Assembly: GCA_022478985.1 (NCBI GenBank)
Contig: JAKSZP010015920.1
Coordinates: forward strand, 98,571 to 162,570
Source of the DNA: Massospora cicadina
Taxonomy: Eukaryota > Entomophthoromycota > Entomophthoromycetes > Entomophthorales > Entomophthoraceae
Reading direction: 5' to 3'
Length of the DNA: 64,000 nt
In this document: piece after piece, positions 8,985-20,700 of the stretch
How positions within the stretch are numbered: the first letter of the stretch is position 1
Layout of the letters: each line of letters starts with the position of its first letter
The notes under the pieces: model-generated
Databases searched by the model: none
The model's input: only the letters and a program-made list of their open reading frames with translations
Told to the model about the DNA's origin: nothing
Translations under genes and position numbers: made by a program

Positions 8985-10290
8985 GTTTTTCTGTCAGAAA
9001 ATTAACCATATGGATTCCTCCTATAATTTCTGTAATTAGAGTCAAGATTAGTTGGGTCCAGCGGACCAATTAGTTACCTTGTTTTACTAATATAATTAAT
9101 AATAAGTGCAAATTGTAGCCCCATTTGATTTGGTTGAGCTATTTCTATTAATCCGCCATATGAGGAAAGAATTTGGGAACGTTCCCCAATAGTTAATTAG
9201 TGTTTCAATTACTGATGACTGGAAGCCAAAAATAATCAAAAAAATCACATATAACAATCTATTAGGATTTACTGGCGACGTACACTGAGGATAAAATGAA
9301 ATGTTTAATTATTTAAGGTTTATGGCGGAATTCCAAAATGATGTTAAAGTGTTCAGGATTACTGGTGACTGATGCCAAGAATAATCCAGCCATGTATTAT
9401 TTTAGAATTGGCTGGCGACTTATGCTGAGGGTAATCAGATTACTGGCTTTAGTGCTAAGGATACTGATAGTTGAGCGAGCAATGAACATTCTGCCACATG
9501 GAGTTCAGAATGTCTGGAAACTATTACACAAGGATAGTCAATATTAATTTAGAATATCATCTAAATATAATTAACCAGGACTGACGCTGAGTATGGAGCA
9601 GCTTAACATTAAGTGTTCAAATGTGATCAATAAGATGGAACAATTTCCAGTGTAAGTGCTGATGATCAGATGGGATGCCAGCAATGAATGCTGATTATTG
9701 TTGATAGGAGTGTAGCAGATTGACATAAATACGCCTAAGTAAAGATAGTTGTTTTTTATTTTAATAAAGATCTCTCTTGCGCCCACCTTTATTAGTGTTA
9801 GCAGTTAGGCCACTAGATTGGTAAAATTGGACTGTATATCTCCAAGGTAGGTGCTGAGTAATGCTCCTGGAGTGGTCAGCACTACCAGCTCCCATACCTG
9901 GAAGATACACGGAAGCCCCATAGGAACTTGGCCAACTAGCCATCAGAAATGAGAGACTAACAACCATTGGCCATGCGGGTGAAGTAGCAAGAGAGCTGGG
10001 CCGCCCACAAAAGGGGGTAAAGCACTGGTGCACACTCAAGAGGTGCAGCGATCGACCATGAGGGTGAGGGAGAAAGGGGTCAGGCTGCCCAGGAAGGGGG
10101 CTGAGGACCACGGTGCACATCCAAGAGTGATCAATTAGAAAAGATGAAGTTGTTGGTCTGCTGGGTGATGGGTTGCCTTGCAGACTTGTGGTGAGAAGGT
10201 ACATTAATGAAGACAAAACTTCAAGGGTCAGCAGTCCTCATAATGTGTAGCCTGGAACATTAGAAAAGCCCTGATTTAGCAAATTGAGTA
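8985..10290. mobile_element. Unidentified 1.3-kb insertion in the H gag
   Basis: G is continuous across this point while H is interrupted, so this is an insertion. The left part is AT-rich with loosely repeated ATTACTGGCGAC-like motifs (9265-9470). The right part (about 9780-10140) is clearly richer in G and C. I see no transposase, RT, LTR or terminal inverted repeat. A block at about 9155-9225 resembles 23565-23660 (ATCCGCCA..., TTCAATTAC), so a dispersed family is possible. The minus-strand open stretch 9761-10216 has low-complexity composition and no recognisable domain. Confidence 0.55.
9971..10134. repeat. Diverged tandem duplication of about 80-85 bp, GC-rich
   Basis: CCATGCGGGTGAAG at 9971 and CCATGAGGGTGAGG at 10056 begin two units that share the order of CTGGGC/CTGCCC, AAAGGGGG/AAGGGGG and GGTGCACA blocks. 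It lies inside the unidentified insertion. Confidence 0.65.
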
Positions 10291-11870
10291 ATTAGTGACA
10301 TTTGCATCACCATGAAGTATATGACAACTAGGGCTAACTCAATCCCTACACTCAAATTTTGTCAGTTTCTATAATTTTGCCTCCTCCTTTGTTCAAGACA
10401 GTCAAAATGCCATTGTAAATAACCATCAGCTGATTAATGAGGCTCATAATAGACATGCTATTATCAATAGTGGAATTTCAGGTTATTTTAAGGATCAGAT
10501 TCATCAAAATATATAACTCCTCAAGTCCACTTTAGGACAACACCTCAATCTGAAAGAACTAATTTGGACACTCAAGAAGCATTACTAGGAGTCAGCCTCC
10601 CACAATAATCGCCTCCAGGGCTGAAGGGCCTCAAGGTCGCAGGGGATCAGAAGGTCAAGAAGGTCCTAAAGGTCTCCGTGGACCACAAGGGCCTTCTAGT
10701 TCTTTGGTGCCTATCATGGATATCCGAATGACTCCTGAAAACAGTACATTCTAATAGCGCTTGCTGCTCTATAGTATCAGCTATAGAATGTGGCTCAAGG
10801 ATGCAAGGTCCGAGTACATGGCATTCCTCATAATCTCAGAGTCTTAACCAATGCCTTTTCATATGAGATGGAAAATTCAGCACATTGGTAAGCTCACTGA
10901 TAAACACATCACCCAGCTCAAAAAACCTTTGAAAGGTTTGAAACTCACTTGATAACTTTGTTATTCAGCTGTTTCTCCAATGTACTGAAATTCAAACTCT
11001 GGAGGAGCAAGTTGCCCTTAAAACCCTAATTACTTCATTGAAACGAATTTGGGATGAGATTCAGGTGGATCTAGAATGATTAAGATGACGATTGATCAAC
11101 AGGCCCCTCGCAACTATGAAAAAACTGAGATTTTTAAGCCTGTACTGATTTCTGCCATCATTACTCTTTTCACTCCTATTGTGAATAGCTTTAAGCCTAA
11201 ATAAAGGAGAGTTTCGCTCCTGGAAAGGTAAGTATTGCCTCCTTATTGTACACTTATGATATTGTAATGGAGGGGGCCAATAACTGTCAGAAAGTAAACA
11301 CAACTACTCCTGCCTGAAAAGTATGATCCAAGAAATTTTGGCTCCCTATTTAGAGAAATGTCACACTCGGGAACAAGCCCTTATGACCTAATCTAGGAGT
11401 TCAGTAGCAGCCAGGCCTTGGGCAATCAAAAGCAGGCATTCATGGCCATCTGTTTGAACAAAGGAGAAAATTCCTGTGCAGTTTGCAAGACAATGCTATG
11501 TCCAAGCACAACCTAAAGTAACCACTAATCATATACTTTGGACGACGCTATAACTGCAGTATTCTCCGTTTTGGGATCTTATTCTGAGGTCCAATTGTAT
11601 ATGATTGGTTGGAAGAGCAATTTTGCCTGAATCTTGAAAATTAAGTAAGTACTTAATGAAACTCCTTAACCTACCCTGCATCTCGAGTTCTCTGCGTCCA
11701 CCTCTCTTGGCTGACCTTAAGTCAACATTGGTGAAAACCAGAAGAACCCCAGATTTTGATTCTCCTACTGCAATGGATTCCATCGTAACACCAAGACTTG
11801 TTGAAAGAGACTCACTGAGGAGGCAGGAAAAGGGCAGTCAGCATGAAGGACGAGGCGCTTCATGCTGACA
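10291..11870 (+). pseudogene. gag: gag of internal region H, with collagen-like tract and capsid
   Basis: Homology with G resumes at CACCATGAAG. Eight Gly-X-Y triplets lie at 10626-10697. A capsid-like segment follows at about 11200-11550, with traces such as GEFRSWKGKYCLLI and ARQCYVQAQPKV corresponding to the FIPGEG... and ...RFYMEAQTLL parts of the A capsid. Stops occur in every frame. The order leader, coiled coil, collagen-like tract, capsid is therefore the intact layout of this Gag family. Confidence 0.65.
10626..10697 (+). other. Collagen-like Gly-X-Y tract in the H Gag
   Basis: Eight uninterrupted triplets, GPQGRRGSEGQEGPKGLRGP plus one more repeat. They differ in sequence from the G copy but keep Gly at every third residue, which suggests selection before the copies decayed. 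Confidence 0.8.
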
Positions 11871-12059
11871 TCCCTGTACAGCCTCAAAAATGTTTAGCAG
11901 CCTCTAATGAGTCTAATATTGTCATACCAATTTAATGATGCTTTCTAGTACTCATTGATAATAAAGAGCCTAAAACTGCTTACTCTCTTCTGATGAATCT
12001 CCCATGTTTCTCACTCTTCCCACTCAATTCAGAGTTTAGTCAAACACTTACTGTTTGAG

Positions 12060-12542
12060 TTCATAAGATCCTTATCCCTGCCAATGTTGACAGTGGTTCC
12101 CCATTAATGTCGTTTTGTCTAAATTAATAAAGCATATCAACTTCTCCCAACTTGAATCACTAACTGAAATCTGACACGCTGGATGACAATGCACTCATTC
12201 CATTTGGGACTATTCCTCGCTGCACATTCGCCCTGGCAACTTTTAGTGGATACCACAGCCAATACGTTAGACACCCTAAGTTACAACCTTTTCCTCAGAA
12301 CCCAGTTTCTCCGGCTTTGTTACTCCATCATGCACAATGATGAAGTAAAATCATCCCTTTTAGGACACAGGGTCCCATTGGTTTTGAGACTCCCACAACG
12401 CCAAGATGGAGGTCAAAGCCTAGGTTACCTGCTGGAGAGTGAGAATCAGATTGACAAGCTCAATATCTTGCAAAGGGTTCTTAAATACGGATACCCCTCC
12501 TTTGGTAGATGGCCAAGAGGGCACGCTTATTTATTTGCCTAA
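12060..12542 (+). pseudogene. Aspartic protease of internal region H
   Basis: ILIPANVDSGSPLM at about 12068-12110 is a protease active-site motif (DSGS in place of DTGS). The open stretch 12183-12542 then contains LRTQFLR and VKSSLLGHRVPLVL, which align with the C-terminal half of the A protease (IGTQFMI, FLSLLNYEVPLVL). A frameshift separates the two parts. Confidence 0.65.
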
Positions 12543-12559
12543 GCTGACTACTATAATGC

Positions 12560-12870
12560 TAAATCCTAGGTGACTGTTGATTCCTGGTTACATATCAATA
12601 ACCCTTGGGACAATTGCTGGATATACAAGACGTGGATAACCTTCCCATCAAAGAGGTCCTGACTTGTCCAAAGATTTGTAGGTAATGCCTATGCTGGATC
12701 CAAATTGGTGCTGATGGCTAACCTCACTGACAAACCTAGGACAGTGGGGCCCAATACTCTAGCCGTTTATGTTCAACTCTTTCCTGTAGAAGCCATCATT
12801 GACATTCATAGTTTTGAAATTTTAAGGGAGTTTGGGTTAGAATCACCCCATCAGTAGCTCTAGTTGACAC
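12560..12870 (+). pseudogene. dUTPase-like domain between protease and RT in H
   Basis: One frame reads VTVDSWLHINNPWDNCWI, then about 12700-12800 SKLVLMANLTDKPRTVGPNT and LAVYVQLFPVEAI. This has the order and spacing of the dUTPase-like segments in F (VKVLVANLQKE...HQVVAYLHLIPI) and C (ITLLLGNLTSKDIVVKK). The catalytic Asp-Tyr of motif 3 is not visible here, so I call it dUTPase-like by homology to C, not by active-site residues. Confidence 0.5.
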
Positions 12871-13079
12871 CACTAATGGGAAAGAGCTCACCTTCAAACA
12901 GCAGAGCCAAGTTAAAAATTACTGAAACTCAATACTCTGACCTTTTTCTCAACCTCTACCTATGATTTTAAAAAAATGAATGGCGTTTCATGTTATGTTG
13001 TGACTGGGGATGATCACCCATTTGATCTTGTCCCTGATGGAAGAGCAAGGTTTAAGAGGCTCAGTTGGATGTTGAGATC

Positions 13080-13560
13080 AAGCATCTACTTAAAATGGGC
13101 TATTGGTGCCTTCTCGTAGCCCTTGAGCCTCCCCTCTCTTGTTAGTTTGAAAGAAGGATAACAGTCATTATATAGTAATGGAATATCAGAGACATACCTC
13201 CATTACCAAGAAGGACATTTACCCCCAATCCCAGATCAACGAATCTTACCACTTGCTTGCCAAGCCACCATATTTTTCTTACTATGAATCTTGATAGCGG
13301 ATACTGGCAAGTAGAGCTAGCACCTGAAGATCAATCAAAATGCGCGCACATAGCCAATGAGGGGTTATTTTATCCAACTAAGATTCATAAAGGGCCATTG
13401 CAACGCGCCTGCCACTTTCTAACGCGCCATGGACAGGATCCTAGGGAATTTGAAGCTATCCTATGTCCTTGTGTACTTTTTATGATATCACCGCTTTCTT
13501 GTGAACTTTTAACAACCACGTATTACATCTGAGGAAAGCCTTTTGTGGTCTTAGAAAGGC
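13080..13560 (+). pseudogene. pol: Reverse transcriptase of internal region H
   Basis: ITKKDIYP (fingers) lies near 13207. The open stretch 13257-13532 carries MNLDSGYWQVELAPEDQSKC, the conserved palm segment, and NEGLFYPTKIHKG. The segment with the YxDD box has lost frame around 13390-13500. The domain copies element RNA into DNA when intact; this copy is dead. Confidence 0.85.
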
Positions 13561-13779
13561 CTCATTAAAATTCAAGCCGTCAAAGTGCTCTTTCTAATAT
13601 TAAATGGTCACCTCAGACACAAGGTCTTGAAACATGGAATTTGACTATCCTGGACAAAGTTGCTGCTTCAAGAAGATATCACGCCCCCAGAGACTTAAGG
13701 ATATTAAGTATCCCTTATCATATCGGGCTATTATTGTCAGTTAATTTCTCAGGTTTCTGAATTAAATAAACCCTTGTCT

Positions 13780-14300
13780 ACTTTCTGTAAAAGAAGTTAC
13801 CCTTCAAGTGGCAGCCTGAACAAGAATAGGCTTTTAATGTGTTGGGGACTGAGCTTTGTACTAAACCTATTTTGATTCATCCACATTTTGACCAGACATT
13901 TTTACAATTCATTGATGCTAGTGACGTCGCCTTTGGGGCCATCCATGCTCATTACGACGAAGATCAGGTCAACCAACAAGTGGCTTACTTTATCAAGGCC
14001 CTAAGAGAGGCCAAAAAATCATAGCGTTACTGAGCGTGCGTGCCAGGCTGTGTTATTGGCAATCAAACCTTTCTGGCCCAACCTATATGGCACCCATTAT
14101 TATCATCACTGACCATTTGTCACACTGATGGCTGCAGAAGATGAAGGACATGGACGGCTGGTAAGCCAGGTGGGCATCAATTCTGAAGAACTACAATTTT
14201 CATTATCCATCTTGCAGGAGTGGCTCATCAAAACGCCAACAAGCTTTCTGTGGGATGCCAGTACTGGCCGCCTTGACCCATGAAGAAGACAGACTGTATG
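13780..14300 (+). pseudogene. pol: RNase H of internal region H
   Basis: The open stretch 13839-14024 contains KPILIHPHFDQTFLQFIDAS and DVAFGAIHAHYDEDQ, with the first catalytic Asp in IDASD. The end YFIKALREAKKS leads into the next helix after a stop at 14022. The remainder to about 14290 is recognisable but frameshifted. Confidence 0.8.
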
Positions 14301-14439
14301 ATCCTATTGGCCATCCTGAGCAATGGGAATTGGAAACTCCTGAGATTCAAACAGAGCTACGAAAGATGACCCAAGACACTAAAAAGAGGGAATGATATAT
14401 AAGAAAATTAACAAAAAATGGCTCCCTTATATCTGCCCT

Positions 14440-15475
14440 TCTTTCCAAACTGATGTTATTCTTAATCACACATGACCGTGTGGAATGGGGTAGTGAAAAG
14501 ACTTATAAATGGGTAAAGAAGCGATGATATTGGGATTAAGAGGTTGAGTCCATCCAGGAAGTTTCAGAGTCCTGTAAAACTTAAAGCCAAGGTTGGGCTA
14601 GTCACATAGTAACAACGTTCAGTTGTCGCTCCATCAAGTCCATTTTATGTCATCAGCATTGATTTAATGAGCTCTTTGCCCAATGGATTACATGGTCATA
14701 AATATCATACTAGCTGTGGACCATTTGACCAATTGGGTTAAAACGTTTCCATTCCTGCTGCCACCATAAAAGCCACTGCCCTATTCCTTATCCAATCCAG
14801 TTTCACTCAAAATGGATGCCCTCAGACTCTAATTTTTGGACAATGGGCTGAATTTTACCTCACAGGAAGCTAAGAACTAGCTTCACTTTTTGGAACAACC
14901 AAAGTCTCACCGCCCCTATAATCCCTCAACCAATGAGGCGGTGGAACGTGGTAACAGAAGCCTTGTTTTTATATTGTGGAAGATGTCCGCCTTTAACTCT
15001 ACACGTTGAAACAAATATCTACCCAGCACTTTGCTAGATTACCAGATTATTTATTATTAAATAAATAAGATGTCACCTTTGAAGCTCTATATGGGCATAC
15101 CCCAATACTACTCAGTAACATTCAGCCCCTACTCAATACCTCCATGCCTGAGATATACAATTTGACAACGAGGGCCTTAGTTGATGATATTGTCCAGCTT
15201 TGAGACCTCGCCACTCAGTAGATTGTCACTAATATAGAAAGGGAGACATCCCAATTTAATGTCAGATGACCCTCCTTATTATTTCTTCAGTTTAAGTGAC
15301 ATAGTCCTCTTTTATCACCATCCCCCTGGAGGACCACAGAATGAGCTCAAAGTTCTTTGGTCAAGACTCTACAAGGTCATATATGAGGTGAGCTCCAAAT
15401 ACTACATTTCTGAAGTCAATCAGGTGATGTTGGTAAACCAGGTACATGGCTGATTCCTACAGCCCTACATCCCCA
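14440..15475 (+). pseudogene. pol: Integrase of internal region H
   Basis: ILAVDHLTNWVKTF lies near 14705, FLDNGLNFTSQEAK near 14835 (second catalytic Asp) and NPSTNEAVERGNRSLV near 14915 (catalytic Glu). The C-terminal domain is partly open at 15259-15453 (ELKVLWSRLYKVIYEVSS). Several stops interrupt the core. Confidence 0.8.
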
Positions 15476-15508
15476 TCCAACAGGAACTCAAAGGAGCGTT
15501 GTTGGGAT
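15475..15508 (+). promoter_or_regulatory. Purine tract inside an inverted repeat at LTR3
   Basis: ATCCAACA (15475-15482) pairs with TGTTGGGAT (15500-15508) with one bulged base. The interval holds CTCAAAGGAGCG. LTR3 starts with the second arm. LTR1 and LTR2 show only remnants of this arrangement. Confidence 0.55.
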
Positions 15509-15971
15509 TTGAGATAATGAGTGAGTCAAGCTCCCTAATCCTGAATCAGGCCTTGATAATTTGACTCTCAAGCCCTTATTATCAAAACCTATCACTGAAG
15601 GCAATGGTGGGAAACTAGATTAGGAAACATCACGCGCATAAGATTAAAGGAGATTCCTTCTGGAATTGCACCTCCATTTTCAAAATTTTGAAAGGTGCAA
15701 CTCCCACCATTGCAATCACAAGGCCAATGCAGAACAATTGTCTCATTATCCTGGCAGTTGATCCAGAAAGATGTGAAAGATCCTAATTGTACAGGGCCAT
15801 GGATGTCCCTAAGTACCATGCCCCCATGCTACCTATTAATATTAACAACTTTTGACTTAGTAAGTGGTCTATTTCACCACATCTTTTTATCTTCATCAAC
15901 CTCTCCATCAGTTTCTCAGACTTGAGTCCATTTCAAACCTTAGCTACAGTCAAGAAAATTGTAAAGCAACA
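15500..15971 (+). repeat. LTR3 of the G/H tandem array (472 bp)
   Basis: It starts TGTTGGGATTTGAG and aligns with LTR1 and LTR2. The end, AAGCAACA, matches the LTR2 end. Confidence 0.85.
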
Positions 15972-17280
15972 ATTTTTAGATGTACACTGATGCATAAGTG
16001 AACTGCAGATCACCCAAGTAGTAGTTAATCTTCTTATGGAAATCCATGGGGACGTTGTTCAGTTAAAAAGCATATTTAGACTAATAGATGTCATGCCATG
16101 GACATAAAGCAGTAATCAGCGCGCCAACCTTGGCTCACTTAACCTCAGAGGCTGACTCACTGCTCAGGGGTCTAATCCGCGCTTTATCAGGCATCAGACC
16201 TTTTCTAACATCAAAATTGCTCTTGCTAAGAAGATCTTTTTGATGCTACCCTTGTAAAGAAAACTTGGTTAAACTGTCCATGCCCATGGCGAACTTATTA
16301 ACACTCATAGACATTTTTGACATGCGTTGGCCCTCAGGTATCACCAGGAACCTTTCCAACCTATTCCTTAGCATTATCAGCACCAAAATATTCTTAACAG
16401 AGAGAGTGTTCTTCAAAAAAATGGTCAATCCAAGACTGGTTACTGGCGATTACTACACATTTTACAACAAAAGTGCAAACAAAAGGGTAGACTTAAGATT
16501 TTATAGAAAGGTTTTTATTTAGTATAAAACGTAAAGTATTTTATACTTCAGGAGAAATCAAAATATAAAATGAATGCAATATTGAGAAATTATTAGGAAT
16601 TTGGGTTTTACAATATGATGATTTATCTAGATCTCTAGTCAGATATCTTCTGCCTACTGCTTTTGTATCTGCATCCATTTGAGATAATTCTTGTAATTGC
16701 AAACTCTGTCTTGTGGCAGTTTCCCCTGAACCTGGATGTCATGGGGTCTTTTTGCTAGTCCCATTTCTGGGTGTTGTCTTATTGTGCTCTCTTTTAATGT
16801 TTTTTGATTAACTGATTTGTTAATCCTCATCTCGACTTTAGGCTTGAGTGATGGCACTTCTATGATGTATCTTGCATCATGGCTTTGAGTCACTCTAGAA
16901 ATTGGATAAATGCTGTACTTGGTAATATTCCTCTTGAACCTTGAAAGCTCTTGTTGTCATAATTTGGCCTACTAATCATTTTATTACATGTGGAATTCAA
17001 ATTATTTTGGACACCTGAAGGTATAAAAGGAGGTCAATTTTCATAGATAATATTGGTGGCGACATTATCCTCATATATTAAATCTTTTAATTCAGCAGGG
17101 AAAAATTATTTTGCATGGCATCAACACATGCATGTTGAAACTTTTGCTTATTACATTATCCTGAGCTGATTGAAATTCCTTGGCTTGCCCTCACCTATAA
17201 AAGGTCCAAGATTGGCCCCATCTATAAAGGCTGGTCGCCAGTACCTCCATCAATTTTAAGGTTTTTTATACACATTCCAA
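15972..17280. other. Degraded sequence after LTR3
   Basis: About 15985-16025 resembles the G/H leader (CACCCAAGTAG against TGTCCAAGTG), so another internal region may begin here. The open stretches 16265-16522 (plus) and 16654-16893 (minus) have no domain I recognise. The rest shows no gene. Confidence 0.4.
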
Positions 17281-17289
17281 TGGTTGAGT

Positions 17290-17790
17290 AATGACTTGAC
17301 ACACCAGTCGCGGCCTCATACATGACAGCAGTCAACCACTTTTGACCTTAACTCACCCATATTTAATGGAGGACGTTCATCAAGTCCAGTTCTGAAAAGA
17401 CTTTTAACTTAGCAATAAAGTTGGGAGATTACAGACCTTATGGAAGGGGTAGGGATCAGAGATTATTGTGTAATTCAGGTAGCCATAATTCATGCATGGG
17501 CTTGGGTACCATCAGGTTTTTGGTAATACAAAATGAGTGATAATTTTGGAAATGTTTGTTACCATAAATTGGCCAACATGTTGTCAATAAATAAATTTAG
17601 GGGCTTAATCTTAAGAGGCTGTGTATGGGTAAAGGACAGTTGATCTTAGTGAGTTCCACTGTTTAATGGAAGTCAAAGCTAAAAGAATGTCATGGTAGGC
17701 GTTTAGCACCATCCAAGTCAAAGATCAACATGAATGGCTTAGGCGCTTGTGGAATGGTGGGTTTTATATTTTTCCAGATTTTTAGGCCAA
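17290..17790 (-). pseudogene. pol: Decayed gypsy reverse transcriptase, element K
   Basis: Read on the minus strand, 17790 to 17290 gives in order DLDGAKRLP, LFIDNMLANLW, LILYYQKPDGT, YLNYTIISDPYPFHKVCNL, ELDLMNVLH and GQKWLTAVMYEAATG, each in a different frame. This is the canonical order of the region before RT and the fingers and palm of fungal-type gypsy RT (FIDE.L..GFI, KPDGS, Y..LN..TI.D.YPLP, LDLR.AYH, EWKTAF). The order makes chance unlikely. It is not close to the RTs of C, D-F or N, so it is a separate, older family. Confidence 0.75.
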
Positions 17791-17799
17791 AGTCCTACA

Positions 17800-20700
17800 A
17801 AGACTAGACGATTATAAAGCAAACTAGCTCCAACAGCTTCCTAATGAAATATTTTGTCACTAAGGAGATTATCATTTTGGCATTTCTTAACGGGAAAATT
17901 CATCTGCTTAAGTAATAGTAGATTGCACTTTGGCATAGTTTTTCCATGAGAGAGTTAATTCAAGGTGATATATATATATCAATAAATGGGGATTTTCAAA
18001 ATATTTAATAGGTATGCTCTTGGCGTGGATAATAACCATGAGATTAGTAAGGTCTTCCATATACCTCAATTTAGCTTTGTCTTGAGTTCAGGAGTAAATC
18101 AGCGTAAAGTGGGCTAAAATCCATCATGTAGAACCTTTATATAGATTAAGGGATTATACCCAGAAGATAGAAAGGTAAAGACAAGAGAAAGTTAGGGTAA
18201 GGCAAGACAAGGGTAAAATTAGAGCCTTGGTTCATACCGTCCAATGGAGCACTAATTGTGATTATCCTGGATTACTTTTAACAAAATATTTCAGCTTTAT
18301 AAATCGTTTGATGGCATCTAAATTAATAGCAATATTAATTTTGTGCCTTAAGCCTATTAAAGCATTGATTCATAAGTAAATAAATAAATAACTAAATAAA
18401 AATAAAGGCCAAAATTTTCTTAATAAATATTTAATTAAAAGATCAGGGTTGAACATTGATGAATCCCCCTTGGGTTGGGACCATCTATTACTAAAAAAGA
18501 TCAGGGTTGAGGATTTACACATACAATGGCAAATCCTAACAGTGGGTAAGTCTGGTACAGCATCAGAAGAAAGGTATTTTGCTGTTGCTGCCACAGCATT
18601 CCCCATGGCCAGGGTTGGAAGCAGTGGGATCTTGCCTGAGTGGTAGAAGGAGGTGTAAGTGAGTCTGTCTTGTTTAAGGTCAATATAAAAATTGAAGGCG
18701 CCACCAAACCACCTTAGGATTATTGGATACGGCAAGTTAAGAATAGCCAAGAAGCTATCTTTAAACTCATATTTTGGTCGTTGAAGAACAAGGGTTAACA
18801 TATCTGGTAGCTTGATCATTAGAACCTAAGTGTACCCATAATGGTGATCCCATCGTGATGACCAAATCTAGGGCCTGAGCCACTTTGATATTAATGAAGT
18901 TGCTAAGGCTAATAAATCCACAATGGCGTTCTCTGAGACTCTGTGGTTGTCAACTTTTATGCTCACAGAAAACAAGATTTAAGCAAAATCTATAAATTCA
19001 GGCTATTTATAACGCACACTCTAGGAACATTTCAATATTGGTTGCTGGTTTGTAATAGTTCTTGAACCAGCTGAGGAAATGTTTTGGTATTGCTTCAGCT
19101 TGGGAATAGGATAGCGAGGCTGAGGCAGGGTCCAAAGGATCAAACATAGGGCGCACATGTGACAGGTCTTCATGAATTGGATGAGAGGCGCTCCTGCTTA
19201 ATTTGCTCCATCATTACGAGCTGGTAGCAGAAACTGTGGGCGCCTTGTTGTTACCAGAATTATGAGGGTGCTCAGAAGATTTTTTTGCAACTTTTCCTGT
19301 AAAAATTAAACTCAGGGATCTGATTTTTTTGCTGATCCACAAATATCACAGTGTCCTGAAACTTTTGACCGGGGTGTTCACTTGAAGCAGCAAGAAGCTT
19401 TTGTTCAATCTCACTCATATTAATACAAACACCTGTGGTTTGGAGCCATTGGGCCCAAGATATAATATACACCATCATAAACTCATGTTGTAGAGGGTTT
19501 GGGGCGATGGCAAGTACCTCGTGGTTCATGTTACTTTCAGATGTGTTGCTTGCATTGATTTTTCCAGGTTCCTAGTTGGGTCATTTTGTGGGTTAGCTTT
19601 GGTTTCGTCATCTTAGAGTTAATATCTCCCCTGTGACCAACATGAGTACAGTTTAGTAGTTAGTTTAATGGCAAGTCTAATGGCAATAGTAAGGTTTCTG
19701 AGGGTGAACTACTTAAGATATCAAAACCATTTATTCTTCAGCATGTTGGTTCAGTTTGTAAAATGCCTCTGATGTTTCAGGACCCTTGTAACATGCCACG
19801 TAAAACCTGCAACCCTGCTTGAGGGAGTCGCGGAATGCACAATTGTGGTGTTATCAGCATTCTAATGGATTAGATGATCTGTTAAAAAGCCCTAATATAG
19901 TTGCACAAGTTTGGTGATAGGGCTCACATTGGAATAGTGTGAACAATTATTGAGTCCTAAATGAAAGTGTGGTGACCATCAAAGACATGATGGTGAATAG
20001 TAGAAAAATTTCCTCCATGTATGAGTTTTAATACAGTAGTGTATAAGCCAAATCTTAGCCTCTTCTTGTAGGGTTTTAATTAGGTCCAGTAATTGTTGAT
20101 CTTTAGACAGTTTGGCTTTACCATAGTCTGGAGCGTAACTTGAGCTCTACCAGCACCCCAACGCCTGTTTAGAAACAAAATCAGAAGGCATTATGTGTCC
20201 CTGACTTCAGTTATATTACAAGGATGTGGGCTTGGGACGGTGTTATGGGTTGAGCGCCGCAAGTATGTATGACTTGTTTGATGTATAAAAAATGTGAACA
20301 TGATCAACATTTTAGTATTGCCCATAGTGAATCATACAAGCTTTGTTCATATGTCACCTTGATCAGTTTCAGAAAGACTTTACCATTGACATAACCGCGG
20401 TGTTTAGGCATGGTAATTATGTCAGACATCTGATGTGCCAAGGAAAGACTTAACTTCAATAGGAATTACTCATTCATCCTCAATAGCATTTAAATCCCAC
20501 AAGACACCGCCATTATAAGGATGTGGGAGTTTAAACCCACTAGGTGATAGGGGGATTATTGATTTATGAGCATTGTCCAGATTTGAACATCAAACTCAAG
20601 ACTGAAAAAATCCATTCCTACACTTCCCATACTGGAGCATTGGCGTTAATTCCTGATGGTGACTCCTGTGTCTCAGTGTGATATTTACTCTTGAACTTTG

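Larger units (their letters stand above)
4467..15971 (+). mobile_element. Tandem gypsy array: older copy tail, LTR1, internal G, LTR2, internal H, LTR3
   Basis: Three LTRs of one family (4573-5047, 8036-8509, 15500-15971) alternate with internal regions in the same orientation. Both LTR1 and LTR2 are preceded by an integrase-side tail and followed by a primer-site-like sequence and a 5' internal leader, so each serves as 3' LTR to one unit and 5' LTR to the next. Sequence after LTR3 (about 15985-16020) also resembles the leader. Sharing of LTRs in a head-to-tail array is what unequal recombination between LTRs produces. All reading frames are broken. Confidence 0.8.

Noticed and set aside
9761..10216. 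A 151-codon minus-strand frame in the H insertion as a possible gene
   Set aside because: Pro/Ser/His-rich low-complexity sequence over a GC-rich tandem duplication; no domain, and the frame follows base composition.
18370..18819. A 149-codon minus-strand frame as a host gene
   Set aside because: No recognised motif, overlapped by two other open frames, and its N- to C-terminal part crosses a micro-retroposon insertion.
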